A DNA stretch of 35,707 nt from Candidatus Kuenenia stuttgartensis (GCA_945904015.1 CAMDPK010000075.1:1-35707), one strand, 5' to 3'; positions 17,938 to 25,935 are shown, numbered from the stretch's first letter. Made by a program: numbers and translations. The notes: generated by a model from the letters alone, not told the origin.

Positions 17938-19211
17938 AGATTCGAGTTTTCGCACTCATCGCGGTCGGGATACTGAGTGTCGGAGGTTACTTCGGCGTGA
18001 CTCGACTGGGAGCGCTGCGGGCACATGATCGGGCGCTACGCGCGCTTCGAATTCAAGACTGGCGGACGGTGCGGAACGAACTGCAAACCTATCTGAAAGT
18101 CTTCCCTGCCGATGAATCTGCACGCCTCAATCTGGCCGAGGCCTTCTTCAAAGATGCCAGGCTGGATCCAGAGCGAGCCGTATCGTCAGCGATCCAACAA
18201 CTGGGGCACGTCCGGCGCGAGTCGGCACTTTTTCCGTCAGCTCGCATTCAAGAGGCGCGGATGTTTTTGTTTGCTCGGATGCAGCCGCACCGGGCGGAAT
18301 CTCTCTTGCGCGAAGCGCTGGCGGCTGATCCAGAAAGCGTTGACGCCCATTTTGTGCTCTGGAAACTGCATGACCTCACGGGCCGATCACACCTTACCGA
18401 GCCGCACTTCCGAAAGGTTCTGGAGGCGACTCCCGCCGAGCAACGTCCCTTCCGGTTGCGAGAGTGGTACATGAGTCAGTTCTACCCCGCGACGGCGAAT
18501 CCAGAGATCGACCAACTGATGGGGTTCCTTGAACCGGGGGCGGTTCAAAATGCGGTCATGGAACTCCGACGTTTAGAAGCGTTTCGTGATCGAGAACCCA
18601 AAGCGGCTTTGAACCATGCCGCCGTTGCGCGGTGGTACTCCCTCGAAGGTGATCCAAAAGCTGCTCTTCTGCTCCTGCAAAAAGCGTTGGATGTGGCAGA
18701 CGCGCCGCTGCAAGAACCCTTCTTCGTGGCAACTTTGACCCAAGTGTTGTTTGATCTGGGCGAATTCGAAAGCGCGTTGAAACACTATCGAGCTTGGCCT
18801 GGTGACCTCTTGGGATATGAGTACTCCCGCTTGGGTGCCATTCTTGCCGACGAAGTCGAGCGAGACTACGAGCGAGCGATCCGCGGCTATCGAGAGGTGA
18901 TCGCCGTATGGCCAGGCCAGGCGGACTGGCGAATTCAGTTTCGACTCGCGAGATGCTTGGCGAAAGCCCGCGACGAAAGTGCTGCGGAAACCATGCGGCA
19001 GCGGGCCAAGCAGGTCGAATTGCTGATGGAGGAAGACGTTCACTCACCGCTGCGCCGGATGTTGGCAACTCCGGACCAGCTTGAAATCTGCGAGCGAATG
19101 ACGCAATTCTATGAGCAATTGGGGCTGGTGTTTGAAACGCAACACTGGCGAGATCAGGTCAATCGCCTTCAGCGAGAAAGTGATCGTATGGGACGTTCGC
19201 GAACACAGTAA
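17934..19211 (+). CDS. Membrane-anchored TPR protein, second copy
   Basis: A 425-residue protein with one N-terminal transmembrane helix (about 5-22, VFALIAVGILSVGGYFGV) and a long TPR-like helical domain. Repeats include RALRIQDWRTVRNELQTYLKVFPADESARLNLAEAFFKD, HRAESLLREALAADPESVDAHFVLWKLHD and YERAIRGYREVIAVWPGQADWRIQFRLARCLAKARDE. The GTG start at 17934 overlaps the CRTAC1 stop by 4 bp, so the two are made together. The similar pairing of TPR and CRTAC1 genes at 10365-13611 suggests that each TPR protein serves its own CRTAC1 partner (inference). Confidence 0.85.
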   Translation: MKIRVFALIAVGILSVGGYFGVTRLGALRAHDRALRALRIQDWRTVRNELQTYLKVFPADESARLNLAEAFFKDARLDPERAVSSAIQQLGHVRRESALFPSARIQEARMFLFARMQPHRAESLLREALAADPESVDAHFVLWKLHDLTGRSHLTEPHFRKVLEATPAEQRPFRLREWYMSQFYPATANPEIDQLMGFLEPGAVQNAVMELRRLEAFRDREPKAALNHAAVARWYSLEGDPKAALLLLQKALDVADAPLQEPFFVATLTQVLFDLGEFESALKHYRAWPGDLLGYEYSRLGAILADEVERDYERAIRGYREVIAVWPGQADWRIQFRLARCLAKARDESAAETMRQRAKQVELLMEEDVHSPLRRMLATPDQLEICERMTQFYEQLGLVFETQHWRDQVNRLQRESDRMGRSRTQ

Positions 19212-19353
19212 CCGACAACGTTTCGACCTGCGCGAAATAGCTGGATGCTCTGTTCTGAATCCCCCTCGTGACGGGCAGGCAGCGGTTGTCGAATGGATGT
19301 GTGCGGCAAGCACTTTTTGAGTTTCACAGCACAACGAAAAAAGGACAGCGAAA

Positions 19354-19581
19354 ATGATGATTCTGAAACGCACAGTCGTGGCCAGTGGATTGATCCTCGG
19401 CATGATGATCTTTGCCGGATGTGGAAGTTCGGAAATCGGCCCAGCGGATCCGAGCAAAGTCCCAGTCGTTGATCCCGCCGTGATCCAGAAGGAAATCAAT
19501 AACCCAGAAGGCCAGAAGCATCTGCCCAAGGGTGTCAAGATGCCCGCGAATGTGATGCCGCAAGATCAATCCAAGAAGTAG
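19354..19581 (+). CDS. Small lipoprotein
   Basis: A 75-residue protein: a basic n-region (MMILKR), a hydrophobic stretch VVASGLILGMMIFA and a lipobox ending at Cys23 (FAGC), followed by a short, charged, Pro-rich mature part (about 52 residues) with no recognisable domain. An AAAGGA ribosome-binding site precedes ATG 19354. Small lipoproteins like this are common near DUF1559 genes in planctomycetes. It closes the cluster and is convergent with the transporter operon on the other strand, with only 32 bp between the stop codons. Confidence 0.8.
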   Translation: MMILKRTVVASGLILGMMIFAGCGSSEIGPADPSKVPVVDPAVIQKEINNPEGQKHLPKGVKMPANVMPQDQSKK

Positions 19582-19613
19582 CGGCGGCGTCACCGAAGGG
19601 TGCGAACGAAGAG

Positions 19614-20450
19614 TCACTTTGGTCGCAATCGCCAGGGGACTTCGAGGCCGTGACGTTCCATGAGCGCCACGTTGCCGAGGATGTCTCGAGTCTGGCCAGC
19701 GGCGCGAAGTTGGCCGCCATCAAGCAGCAGCACTCGGTGGCAGAGATCGACGACGATGTCCAAGTCGTGCGTCGCGATGATTTGGCTGCCTGAGAATTGT
19801 TTGAGGATCGCGATCAGCGTGCGACGTGCTCGCGGGTCGAGACTGCTGAAGGGTTCGTCGAGCGCGAGCACGCTGGGCTGACACGCGAAAACTCCAGCGA
19901 GACAGACTCGCTTGCGCTCGCCAAGACTGAGCCGCAGCGTGCTGCGCGGCTCGTAACCGGCGAGTCCGACAGAGGCCAGGCTGTCACGCACGCGCTGCCG
20001 CACTTCGTCGTCCGACAAGCCCAAGTTCAGCGGGCCGAAGGCGACATCCTCGAAGACGGTTGGGCAGAAGAGTTGGTCGTCGGGATCTTGAAAGAGGAAG
20101 CCGACGCGACGGCGAACCTCGGCAATTGTCTGTCGTGCAACGGGCAGGTTGTCGACCATGACGTGGGGCAGGTTTTCAACCTGCCCGCGCGAGACTTGAT
20201 CGGAAGGCAAAGGGCCGGGCAGGTTGAAAACCTGCCCCACGAATTCAGGGAGTTTGCTCGGCAGCAGGCCGTTGAGGTGTTGCAGCAGCGTGGACTTGCC
20301 AGCTCCGCTGGGTCCGACAAGGCCGATGATCTCGCCGGGGGCGATCGTGAAATTGATGTTTGTCAGCACATCGGGACCGCCGGGATATCGAAACGAAAGT
20401 TGCTCGACACGCACAGCAGGTGATGCGGAGATCACACTTGATTCGGTCAC
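19614..20450 (-). CDS. cbiO: Energy-coupling factor ATPase, cobalt/nickel type
   Basis: A 278-residue ABC ATPase of the CbiO family, which powers uptake of Co2+ or Ni2+ with CbiM and CbiQ. All motifs are present: Walker A GPSGAGKST (46-54), Q-loop FLFQDPDDQLF (Q121), signature LSLGERKR (from 174), Walker B VLALDEP (D198, E199) and switch His228 (ATHD). GTG 20450 overlaps the stop of cbiQ by 4 bp; longer upstream frames merely run antisense-free through cbiQ. Residues about 70-98 are an in-frame palindromic repeat (element 7) inserted between the Walker A helix and the strand leading to the Q-loop, a region that is normally short. The gene otherwise looks functional. Confidence 0.93.
   Translation of the reverse strand: MTESSVISASPAVRVEQLSFRYPGGPDVLTNINFTIAPGEIIGLVGPSGAGKSTLLQHLNGLLPSKLPEFVGQVFNLPGPLPSDQVSRGQVENLPHVMVDNLPVARQTIAEVRRRVGFLFQDPDDQLFCPTVFEDVAFGPLNLGLSDDEVRQRVRDSLASVGLAGYEPRSTLRLSLGERKRVCLAGVFACQPSVLALDEPFSSLDPRARRTLIAILKQFSGSQIIATHDLDIVVDLCHRVLLLDGGQLRAAGQTRDILGNVALMERHGLEVPWRLRPK
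20162..20241. repeat. In-frame palindromic repeat (element 7) within cbiO
   Basis: A perfect 26-bp inverted repeat (arms 20162-20187 and 20216-20241, core GTGGGGCAGGTTTTCAAC) around a 28-bp spacer. The arms are the same as those of element 3, 15 kb away in an unrelated gene; the spacers differ. On the minus strand it encodes VGQVFNLPG, a linker and GQVENLPHV. The first arm is read in a different frame from that in element 3, the second arm in the same frame. Confidence 0.92.
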
Positions 20451-21109
20451 GGGCGATCCTCCCGTGACTGGTCGATCCAGCGCGAGCGGCCATCCCAACC
20501 GCGGGCAAGCATCGCGCCGTGAATTCGGTCGGCACGATCGAGCGCGCGGATCAGCAGACGCCCGACGAGATGCGCGGCGGATCGCCACGTCTCCCACAAC
20601 GATGGCTTGCGGAACAAGCGGGCGGAGCGGGCGGTTCGCATTCGGTCCAATTCGTCCCAGAGCACGAACAGGAAGCGGTACATCAGCGAGAGAATCGCCA
20701 GCAGCACGTCGGGGACTCGCAGGCGGCGCAGCGTTGCGAGCAGTTGATCGAACGGCATCACGTTGACCAGCCACAACGCCGTGCTGAACGACAGCGTGCC
20801 GCGCACGAGAATCGTCACGAACAGCAACCAACCTTTTTGACCGGCCTGTGACAGCGGCAGACTAATCGCCATCAAAAACAGCGTCGGCCAAAAGAACAGC
20901 AACCGGCGACCGACGTATGCCAGCGGAATTCTCGCCAACGTGTGTGCGAAGAAGATGACGCAAGCCACGATGCCGACTAGCGGGCCGTGCGTGATCGGCA
21001 CGCATGTCGCCGCGAGAATCATCGCTATCGCGGCGAAGAGCTTCGCGAACGGCGGCCAGCGATGACACATCGACTGGCCGCGGCCAAAGCGGTCGAGAAA
21101 ATCACTCAC
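20447..21109 (-). CDS. cbiQ: Energy-coupling factor transmembrane protein CbiQ
   Basis: A 220-residue integral membrane protein with hydrophobic helices (FAAIAMILAATCVPI, LVGIVACVIFFAHTLA, LLFFWPTLFLMAISLPL, GWLLFVTILVRGTLSFS) and the coupling motif near the C-terminus (RADRIHGAMLARGW, the Ala-Arg-Gly signature that contacts the ATPase). It is the T-component linking CbiM to CbiO. The start is GTG 21109. The sequence around it, GGTGAGTGA, suggests that cbiM once ended there, overlapping this start, before a repeat element separated the two genes. Confidence 0.92.
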   Translation of the reverse strand: MSDFLDRFGRGQSMCHRWPPFAKLFAAIAMILAATCVPITHGPLVGIVACVIFFAHTLARIPLAYVGRRLLFFWPTLFLMAISLPLSQAGQKGWLLFVTILVRGTLSFSTALWLVNVMPFDQLLATLRRLRVPDVLLAILSLMYRFLFVLWDELDRMRTARSARLFRKPSLWETWRSAAHLVGRLLIRALDRADRIHGAMLARGWDGRSRWIDQSREDRP

Positions 21110-21282
21110 CGGCGGCCTCCCCGTAGCCCTGTCGCTCCGCGACAGGAATGCCGAATTTCCAATTGCGCCACATTTGCCAGATCGCGGGGGCCGACGAATT
21201 CAGCCGCAACGCGCGCACGGCTTTCCTGTCGCGGAGCGACAGGGCTACGTTTTGGCGGCAATCGTTATTCACCGGCGGCCTC
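21106..21282. repeat. Palindromic repeat (element 8) flanked by a 14-bp direct repeat
   Basis: The direct repeat TCACCGGCGGCCTC occurs at 21106-21119 and 21269-21282. Between the copies, arms at 21122-21147 and 21224-21249 form a perfect 26-bp inverted repeat (CGTAGCCCTGTCGCTCCGCG and continuing). The left arm lies almost against its direct-repeat copy; the right arm is 19 bp from its copy. Both copies encode EAAGE followed by a stop codon when read on the minus strand, which is what a target duplication at the cbiM-cbiQ junction would give. Confidence 0.85.
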
Positions 21283-22281
21283 GCTGAGTTGTGGCGGCGC
21301 GGCAGGCAGCGCCTTGCCCAACAACCACGCGAGGGCGAACACGGCGAGCGTTCCGCCGATCCCGGCAAACGAAACCGCGATCGACTGCCACGCGGCGACC
21401 GGAACGGGAACTTTGTCGTAGTCTTCCAGCAACCCCGGCACACTTCCGGTGAGATTGAAGTTTTCGATGCCGAGCTTGCCGAGCACCGCTTCGAGTCCAT
21501 CGTCGAAGCTCGACGCGAACGGCGACAGGAACGCGGCGATCGCCAGCGCGATGACAAGTCCGGCGACGAGCGTGCGAGTGATCGTCGCGATCGGAGGATG
21601 GGCACTCCTGCCCGTCTCTTCGTCTGGACGGGCAAGAGTGCCCATCCTCCAGATCAACTCCGGCCTTTGATTGAGGACAAAGCTGATCGCGACTCCGGTA
21701 ATCAGCGCCTCGCCGAGTCCGATCAGCGAATGAAAGCTGACCATCAGCGTGAAGACTTTCGAAAAGTCGATCTCGCTAGGTGGCCACGAGAGCCGGAATT
21801 CCAAACAGAACAGAGCCGCTGCCGCCATCACGGTGGCCCACGCGGCAACCACTGAGCCGATGACGATGCCCTTGCGGCAGTCTCCAAAAAAACGTTGCAC
21901 GAACATCCGGACGGCGTGACCACCCCAGGCTCCGATCACCGCCATGTGCAGCACGTTCGCGCCGAGCGCGAATAAGCCTCCATCGGAGAACAACGCCCAT
22001 TGCACGAACAGCACCAGCGTCATCGCGACGCACCCGGCCCACGGCCCGACGACCGTCGCGGCCAGCACTCCGCCGAGCAGGTGTCCGCTCACCGGAGCAC
22101 CGATCGGGAAGTTGACCATTTGCCCGGCGAAGACCAGCGCGGCCATCATGCCGGTCAGCGGGATCGTCCGATCGCCGACGGATTGCTTGAGCCGATGCAC
22201 GCTGTAGCTCACCGCACCGAGCGAGATCGCTCCGGTGGCAGCACAGACGACCGGACTGAGTACGCCGTCTTGGATGTGCAT
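21265..22281 (-). CDS. cbiM: Cobalt/nickel ECF substrate-binding protein, CbiM-CbiN fusion
   Basis: A 338-residue membrane protein. Residues 1-205 are CbiM: MHIQDGVLS at the start (the free N-terminus and His2 bind the metal in this family), then GMMAALVFAGQMVNFPIGAPVSGHLLGG and further helices. Residues 235-338 resemble CbiN, with a first helix (TLVAGLVIALAIAAFLSPF), the SSFDDGLEAVLGKLG segment and a final helix (FAGIGGTLAVFALAWLLG). The linker between the two, about residues 211-230, is an in-frame palindromic repeat (element 9). Metal choice (Co or Ni) cannot be decided. I see no cobalamin riboswitch upstream. The C-terminus EAAGE* is duplicated 163 bp downstream, as described for element 8. 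Confidence 0.92.
   Translation of the reverse strand: MHIQDGVLSPVVCAATGAISLGAVSYSVHRLKQSVGDRTIPLTGMMAALVFAGQMVNFPIGAPVSGHLLGGVLAATVVGPWAGCVAMTLVLFVQWALFSDGGLFALGANVLHMAVIGAWGGHAVRMFVQRFFGDCRKGIVIGSVVAAWATVMAAAALFCLEFRLSWPPSEIDFSKVFTLMVSFHSLIGLGEALITGVAISFVLNQRPELIWRMGTLARPDEETGRSAHPPIATITRTLVAGLVIALAIAAFLSPFASSFDDGLEAVLGKLGIENFNLTGSVPGLLEDYDKVPVPVAAWQSIAVSFAGIGGTLAVFALAWLLGKALPAAPPQLSEAAGE
21593..21650. repeat. In-frame palindromic repeat (element 9) within cbiM
   Basis: Arms at 21593-21616 and 21627-21650 pair over 24 bp with one mismatch (GGATGGGCACTCCTGCCCGTC), around a 10-bp spacer. It encodes RMGTLARP, a short linker and TGRSAHPP, joining the CbiM and CbiN parts. The same arm family occurs between genes at 26121-26188 and 31966-32017. 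Confidence 0.9.
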
Positions 22282-22796
22282 CGCGGAAGCTCCGAGTCCG
22301 ACAAGGTGGGTTGGGGCGAGGATTCTGCCAGACGACAGGGGCGAATCGCAATTTCACGGACGTTGAGCTTTTCAAAAGGGTGCAAACCGGGGGCAAGAGT
22401 TGTCGCTTGAGACGACGGTGAGTTTCGGCGAGCGGAGGGTGTTAACCCTCCGAGTGGAACGAGGCCGCTCGGTTTGCTGGACTCAGAGGGTTGACACCCT
22501 CCGCTCGCCCCGGCGCATTCGCTAAGGCCTGTTCGCGCGGTTGAATAGCCATGTTCCGGATGTTCGCTGCGCGTGCGACGGTGCGAGCAACCGGTGCCGG
22601 TCGAGCATCCGCTGTGCGTTGCACGCTGCGCGGGATGTCGGCGAGATGCGGTCGTTGCCACGCGAACAAACGGCGTTTTTGAATTCACTCCGCCGATATC
22701 TCCGTGTGATTTCCCAGAATCGACTTGCCGATTCTCCAAGCTTCTTTTTGCAGCGCCCGCCACCCCAAGGCGTATCGCTCGTAGCAGTGGTGCGAC
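22282..22796. other. Intergenic region between divergent cbiM and a lipoprotein gene
   Basis: About 515 bp separate two divergently transcribed genes, so both promoters must lie here. I recognise no gene. The sequence contains palindromic element 10 (22427-22509). The bases directly before cbiM were checked for a cobalamin-riboswitch core and none was evident. The part nearest the lipoprotein gene (22680-22796) has no clear -10/-35 pair that I would call. Confidence 0.5.
22427..22509. repeat. Palindromic repeat (element 10), intergenic
   Basis: Arms at 22427-22452 and 22484-22509 pair over 26 bp with two mismatches (GGCGAGCGGAGGGTG). Each arm is itself nearly palindromic (GAGGGTGTTAACCCTC), so it can fold as one long or two short hairpins. 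It lies between two divergent genes. Confidence 0.85.
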
Positions 22797-24332
22797 ATGA
22801 AATCTCCGTTTGTTCGATTCAGCCGCTTCGTTCGGACTCCGTTGTCGATTGCAACGATTGGACTCTGCACGTTGTGGGGTTGCCGACACGTTCCCGGTTC
22901 TCGTCATGCCTGCGAGGATCGTCCGGAATGCGCGCCGGCTGTCGCGAGCGACGACGAAACTCGCGGATCAGTTGACTACGAAGAGCCGTCGTTGGCCGAT
23001 CCCATCAGCCCAGACGCCTCGGAGCCTCCCTTGGTCTCGCTCTCTGAGGGAGATACGTTTCCGTTGGTGCCGCGTGAAAAGCTCGAAGCCGCCAGTCCGC
23101 CTTCGGAACCGGCATTGGCTTCCGAAGAGCCGACTCCCGCCGCAGAGTCCCCCGTGGTCGAGAAGGCCGTCGAACCGGAAGAGGCTGCGCTGCCGACCGT
23201 GAAAACTCGTCCACCAGTGCTCGAGCTTCCCGATTCTGAATTGGAGCTTCCCCAGCCCAAAAAGCTGGCCCCCACTCCCAAAGAATTGGACGATGAGTTC
23301 TTCCCCGATCTGCCAGAGTCGCCGCCGAAACTCGCGATTCCTCCCGAACCGGCTCGACCGACGGAAGTGGACGACAAGCCGCTCGCTGAATCGAGCGTCA
23401 AAGCTCCGCCCCCGGCCGCGACGAAGGAATTGGCTTCGGTCGAAAACGACAAAGTGACTGAGGCCCTCAAGCCAGCACCCCGAAAAGAACCTGCTCGCGA
23501 AGTGGCCACGGTGCCTGCGGTCGACAACGAGGTCTTGTCGTTGGATTCGTACTGCGACGGACTCGTGTTTGATTCGCAGGGCTTCGGGTATGTGTCTCAT
23601 CGAAATCGGATCGTGCGGTTCTCGCCGACCGGTGAATCCTCGGTGTGGACGACGCTCAACAGTCCGAAGGGTCATCGCATCGAACCGGAAGGAACGCACC
23701 TGATTTGCGACACCGAACGTCGCGCGGTCCTGCGTCTGTCATTCGACGGCAAAGTGATCGGCGTCGCCGCGAAAGAATGTGACGGCGCGGCTCTGCGGGC
23801 TCCGTACGACATCGCGGTCGATCCGAAAGGGGGCTTCTACTTCACCGATCCTGGCTATGTGCAGATCAAGAACCCGATCGGCAAGCTGCATTATGTGGAC
23901 GGAAGCGGCAACGTCTCGGTCGTGGTTGCGAAAATCGGATATCCGACCGGCATCGCGTTCGATGCGGAACGGCAACGTCTGCTCGTCGCCGAATCGCTGT
24001 TCAATCGAATTGTCGCATTCAAACTCGCAGAGCCGGGCAAGATCGAATCGCACGAAGTCTTCGTCCAACTTCCGAAGTCGCCCGACAGCGAATTTCACCT
24101 CGCCAATCTGTGTCTGGATGCTGCGGGGAATCTGTATGTGACGCAGCAGCGGACGAAGGCGGTGCATGTCTTCGATCCGCAAGGCCGCCCGATCGGCCGC
24201 TTCTCGACGGGCAAGGTGGCTCCGAGTTCCGTCGCTCTGCGTGCGCCCGATGCGGCGGAACTGTTCTTCACCGGTGAGCTGGAAAGCCGGACTCGCAACG
24301 GCAAAGTCATTCGTCTGGACCTCGGCAAGTGA
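22797..24332 (+). CDS. Lipoprotein with NHL/SMP-30-like beta-propeller
   Basis: A 511-residue predicted lipoprotein (signal peptide with lipobox LWGC, Cys29). Residues about 40-240 are a low-complexity stalk rich in Pro, Glu, Ala and Lys (for example PELELPQPKKLAPTPKEL-like segments). Residues about 245-511 are a beta-propeller related to SMP-30/gluconolactonase/NHL proteins, with blade motifs such as CDGLVFDSQGFGYVSH, APYDIAVDPKGGFYFTDPGY, PTGIAFDAERQRLLVAES and NLCLDAAGNLYVTQ. The FTDPGY segment is typical of SMP-30-like lactonases. Enzyme activity is uncertain. The stalk would hold the propeller away from the membrane. It stands alone on the plus strand, 297 bp before the peptidase gene. 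Confidence 0.8.
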   Translation: MKSPFVRFSRFVRTPLSIATIGLCTLWGCRHVPGSRHACEDRPECAPAVASDDETRGSVDYEEPSLADPISPDASEPPLVSLSEGDTFPLVPREKLEAASPPSEPALASEEPTPAAESPVVEKAVEPEEAALPTVKTRPPVLELPDSELELPQPKKLAPTPKELDDEFFPDLPESPPKLAIPPEPARPTEVDDKPLAESSVKAPPPAATKELASVENDKVTEALKPAPRKEPAREVATVPAVDNEVLSLDSYCDGLVFDSQGFGYVSHRNRIVRFSPTGESSVWTTLNSPKGHRIEPEGTHLICDTERRAVLRLSFDGKVIGVAAKECDGAALRAPYDIAVDPKGGFYFTDPGYVQIKNPIGKLHYVDGSGNVSVVVAKIGYPTGIAFDAERQRLLVAESLFNRIVAFKLAEPGKIESHEVFVQLPKSPDSEFHLANLCLDAAGNLYVTQQRTKAVHVFDPQGRPIGRFSTGKVAPSSVALRAPDAAELFFTGELESRTRNGKVIRLDLGK

Positions 24333-24629
24333 TCGTCCCGCTCAATCGAGCGGCGAGGAAATCGACGCACGATTGAAATCACCGACACGATCGCGACAAC
24401 CGCAACGACCCAAAGCGTCCCGGTGGCGTGCGGGAAATTGGGCAGGCTCCAAAGAGTGTCCCGCCTTTGCCGATCGAAGCGAGGGGTATACTTCCCAGCC
24501 GCACAAAGTGCGTCCGGCTGGTGTTGCGCTCAACGAAGGCGTGCCGTTTCCATCGCCCTCGTCGCCCCGGACGTTTGCGTGAGCAAGTTCGGCAGCGTCG
24601 TCCCTTGGAAGCGACCTCGGAGAGCAGCG
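24333..24629. other. Intergenic region before the M16 peptidase gene
   Basis: About 300 bp with no gene of its own. A small inverted repeat, CCGCTC-AATC-GAGCGG, lies shortly after the lipoprotein stop (about 24338-24354) but has no T-tract. The peptidase frame stays open back to 24423, so a longer N-terminus from GTG 24579 or further upstream cannot be excluded. Confidence 0.4.
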
Positions 24630-25928
24630 GTGTATCGGCACGGCAGACTTGAGAATGGCATTCGGATCGTCACGGAGCATTTGCCCTGTTCGCGATCGGT
24701 GTCACTCGGCGTGCTGATCGATGCCGGGCCACAAGACGATCCATCGGGCTTGTGCGGCTTGGCTCACTTGTCGGAACACGCTCTGTTTCAGGGAACCAGC
24801 GGCCGCAGCGCGTTTGAGATTGCTCGGCTGATGGACGTGGCGGGTGGGCAGATGGGTGCCTTCACGGCTCGCGACTACACCTGCTTCAATGCGAACGTGC
24901 TCGACGAGTATCTGACCTACGCCACCGAGTTATTCGGTGACATGCTGCTGAACTCCGACTTTCCAGACGAAAACATCGAGCGTGAAAAACAAGCCGTGTT
25001 GCGCGAGATCGGTCTGACTCGCGACACACCGACCGAGCGAGTTCATCAGCAACTCAAGCAGTTGATGTGGCCCAGCCAAGCCTTGGGCCGCGCGGTGCAT
25101 GGAAACTCGGTGTCTGTCGAACGGTTGACCGCGAACGACGTCCGATCTTTTGTCCGACAACATTACACGCCGGATCGGATCATCATCGCGGCAGCGGGCA
25201 ACGTCGAACACGACGCTTTGGTCGATCAGATTCGCGACGGGTTCTGGCGGCTGTCGGGAACCCGGCCTGCGCGGAAGACGACACGATCGCGATTTTGTTC
25301 CGGTGTCACGCTCGACGCATCGCCGGTCTCGCAGGCGTACTTCGCCATCGGTTTGGAAGCTCCGGCATATTGCGCGGCGGATCGGTATCCGTTGTTCTTG
25401 CTCAATTCGGTGCTGGGCGGCGGCATGAGTTCGCGTCTGTTCCGCAAACTGCGCGAAGAGCGCGGACTGGTCTACGGGATTTCCTCGGAACTGCACGCCT
25501 ATCGAGACGCAGGAGCGTGGGTGATCGAAGGCAGCTCGGCACCGGAACATCTCCTGGCGGTCGTGGCGCTGGCGATCCTCGAACTGCAACAGCTCGCGAC
25601 GTTTGAAACGGCGATCGACGAAGAGGAATTGTGGACCGCGAAGATGCAGGTGCGCGGCCAGCATTTGCTCTCCGCAGACAACGCTCACACACGCATGAGC
25701 CGGATGGCAACGCAAGAGCTGTATTTCGGCCGGCAGATCCCGGAAGCGGAAATTTTGGCGGAGATCGAAGCGGTCACGATCTCTGATTTGCAGCAAACGT
25801 GCCGCAAGCAATTGCTGCCGGCCGTCGACAAGTTGGCACTGTCGGTCGTCGGCCCGGAAGCATCCGAGTGCTATTCGCAGGAAACGTTGGAGGACTTGTT
25901 GGACGAGTTCGCGTTGTGTGCGGCGTGA
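24630..25928 (+). CDS. M16 (insulinase/MPP-like) zinc peptidase
   Basis: A 432-residue metallopeptidase with the inverted zinc motif HLSEH (H46, E49, H50) and the third ligand region IEREKQAVLREIG (E126), as in catalytic M16B/MPP-beta-like enzymes. The C-terminal half has the typical glycine-rich segment and LGGGMSSRLFRKLREERGLVYGISSELHAY. No signal peptide is seen, so it is probably cytoplasmic and degrades small proteins or presequence-like peptides. I chose GTG 24630 because GGAGAG lies about 5 nt upstream and the protein then starts directly with YRHGRLENGIRIV, the normal family start. GTG 24579 would add 17 residues. Confidence 0.9.
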   Translation: MYRHGRLENGIRIVTEHLPCSRSVSLGVLIDAGPQDDPSGLCGLAHLSEHALFQGTSGRSAFEIARLMDVAGGQMGAFTARDYTCFNANVLDEYLTYATELFGDMLLNSDFPDENIEREKQAVLREIGLTRDTPTERVHQQLKQLMWPSQALGRAVHGNSVSVERLTANDVRSFVRQHYTPDRIIIAAAGNVEHDALVDQIRDGFWRLSGTRPARKTTRSRFCSGVTLDASPVSQAYFAIGLEAPAYCAADRYPLFLLNSVLGGGMSSRLFRKLREERGLVYGISSELHAYRDAGAWVIEGSSAPEHLLAVVALAILELQQLATFETAIDEEELWTAKMQVRGQHLLSADNAHTRMSRMATQELYFGRQIPEAEILAEIEAVTISDLQQTCRKQLLPAVDKLALSVVGPEASECYSQETLEDLLDEFALCAA

Positions 25929-25935
25929 GTTCGGA

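Noticed and set aside
20451..20831. Longer N-terminus for CbiO
   Set aside because: The frame is open to 20831 but lies within cbiQ and is Arg/Ala-rich; GTG 20450 with a 4-bp overlap is the natural start.
22282..22450. Cobalamin or nickel riboswitch upstream of cbiM
   Set aside because: I looked for a conserved cobalamin-riboswitch core on the minus strand and found none. A covariance-model search would settle it.
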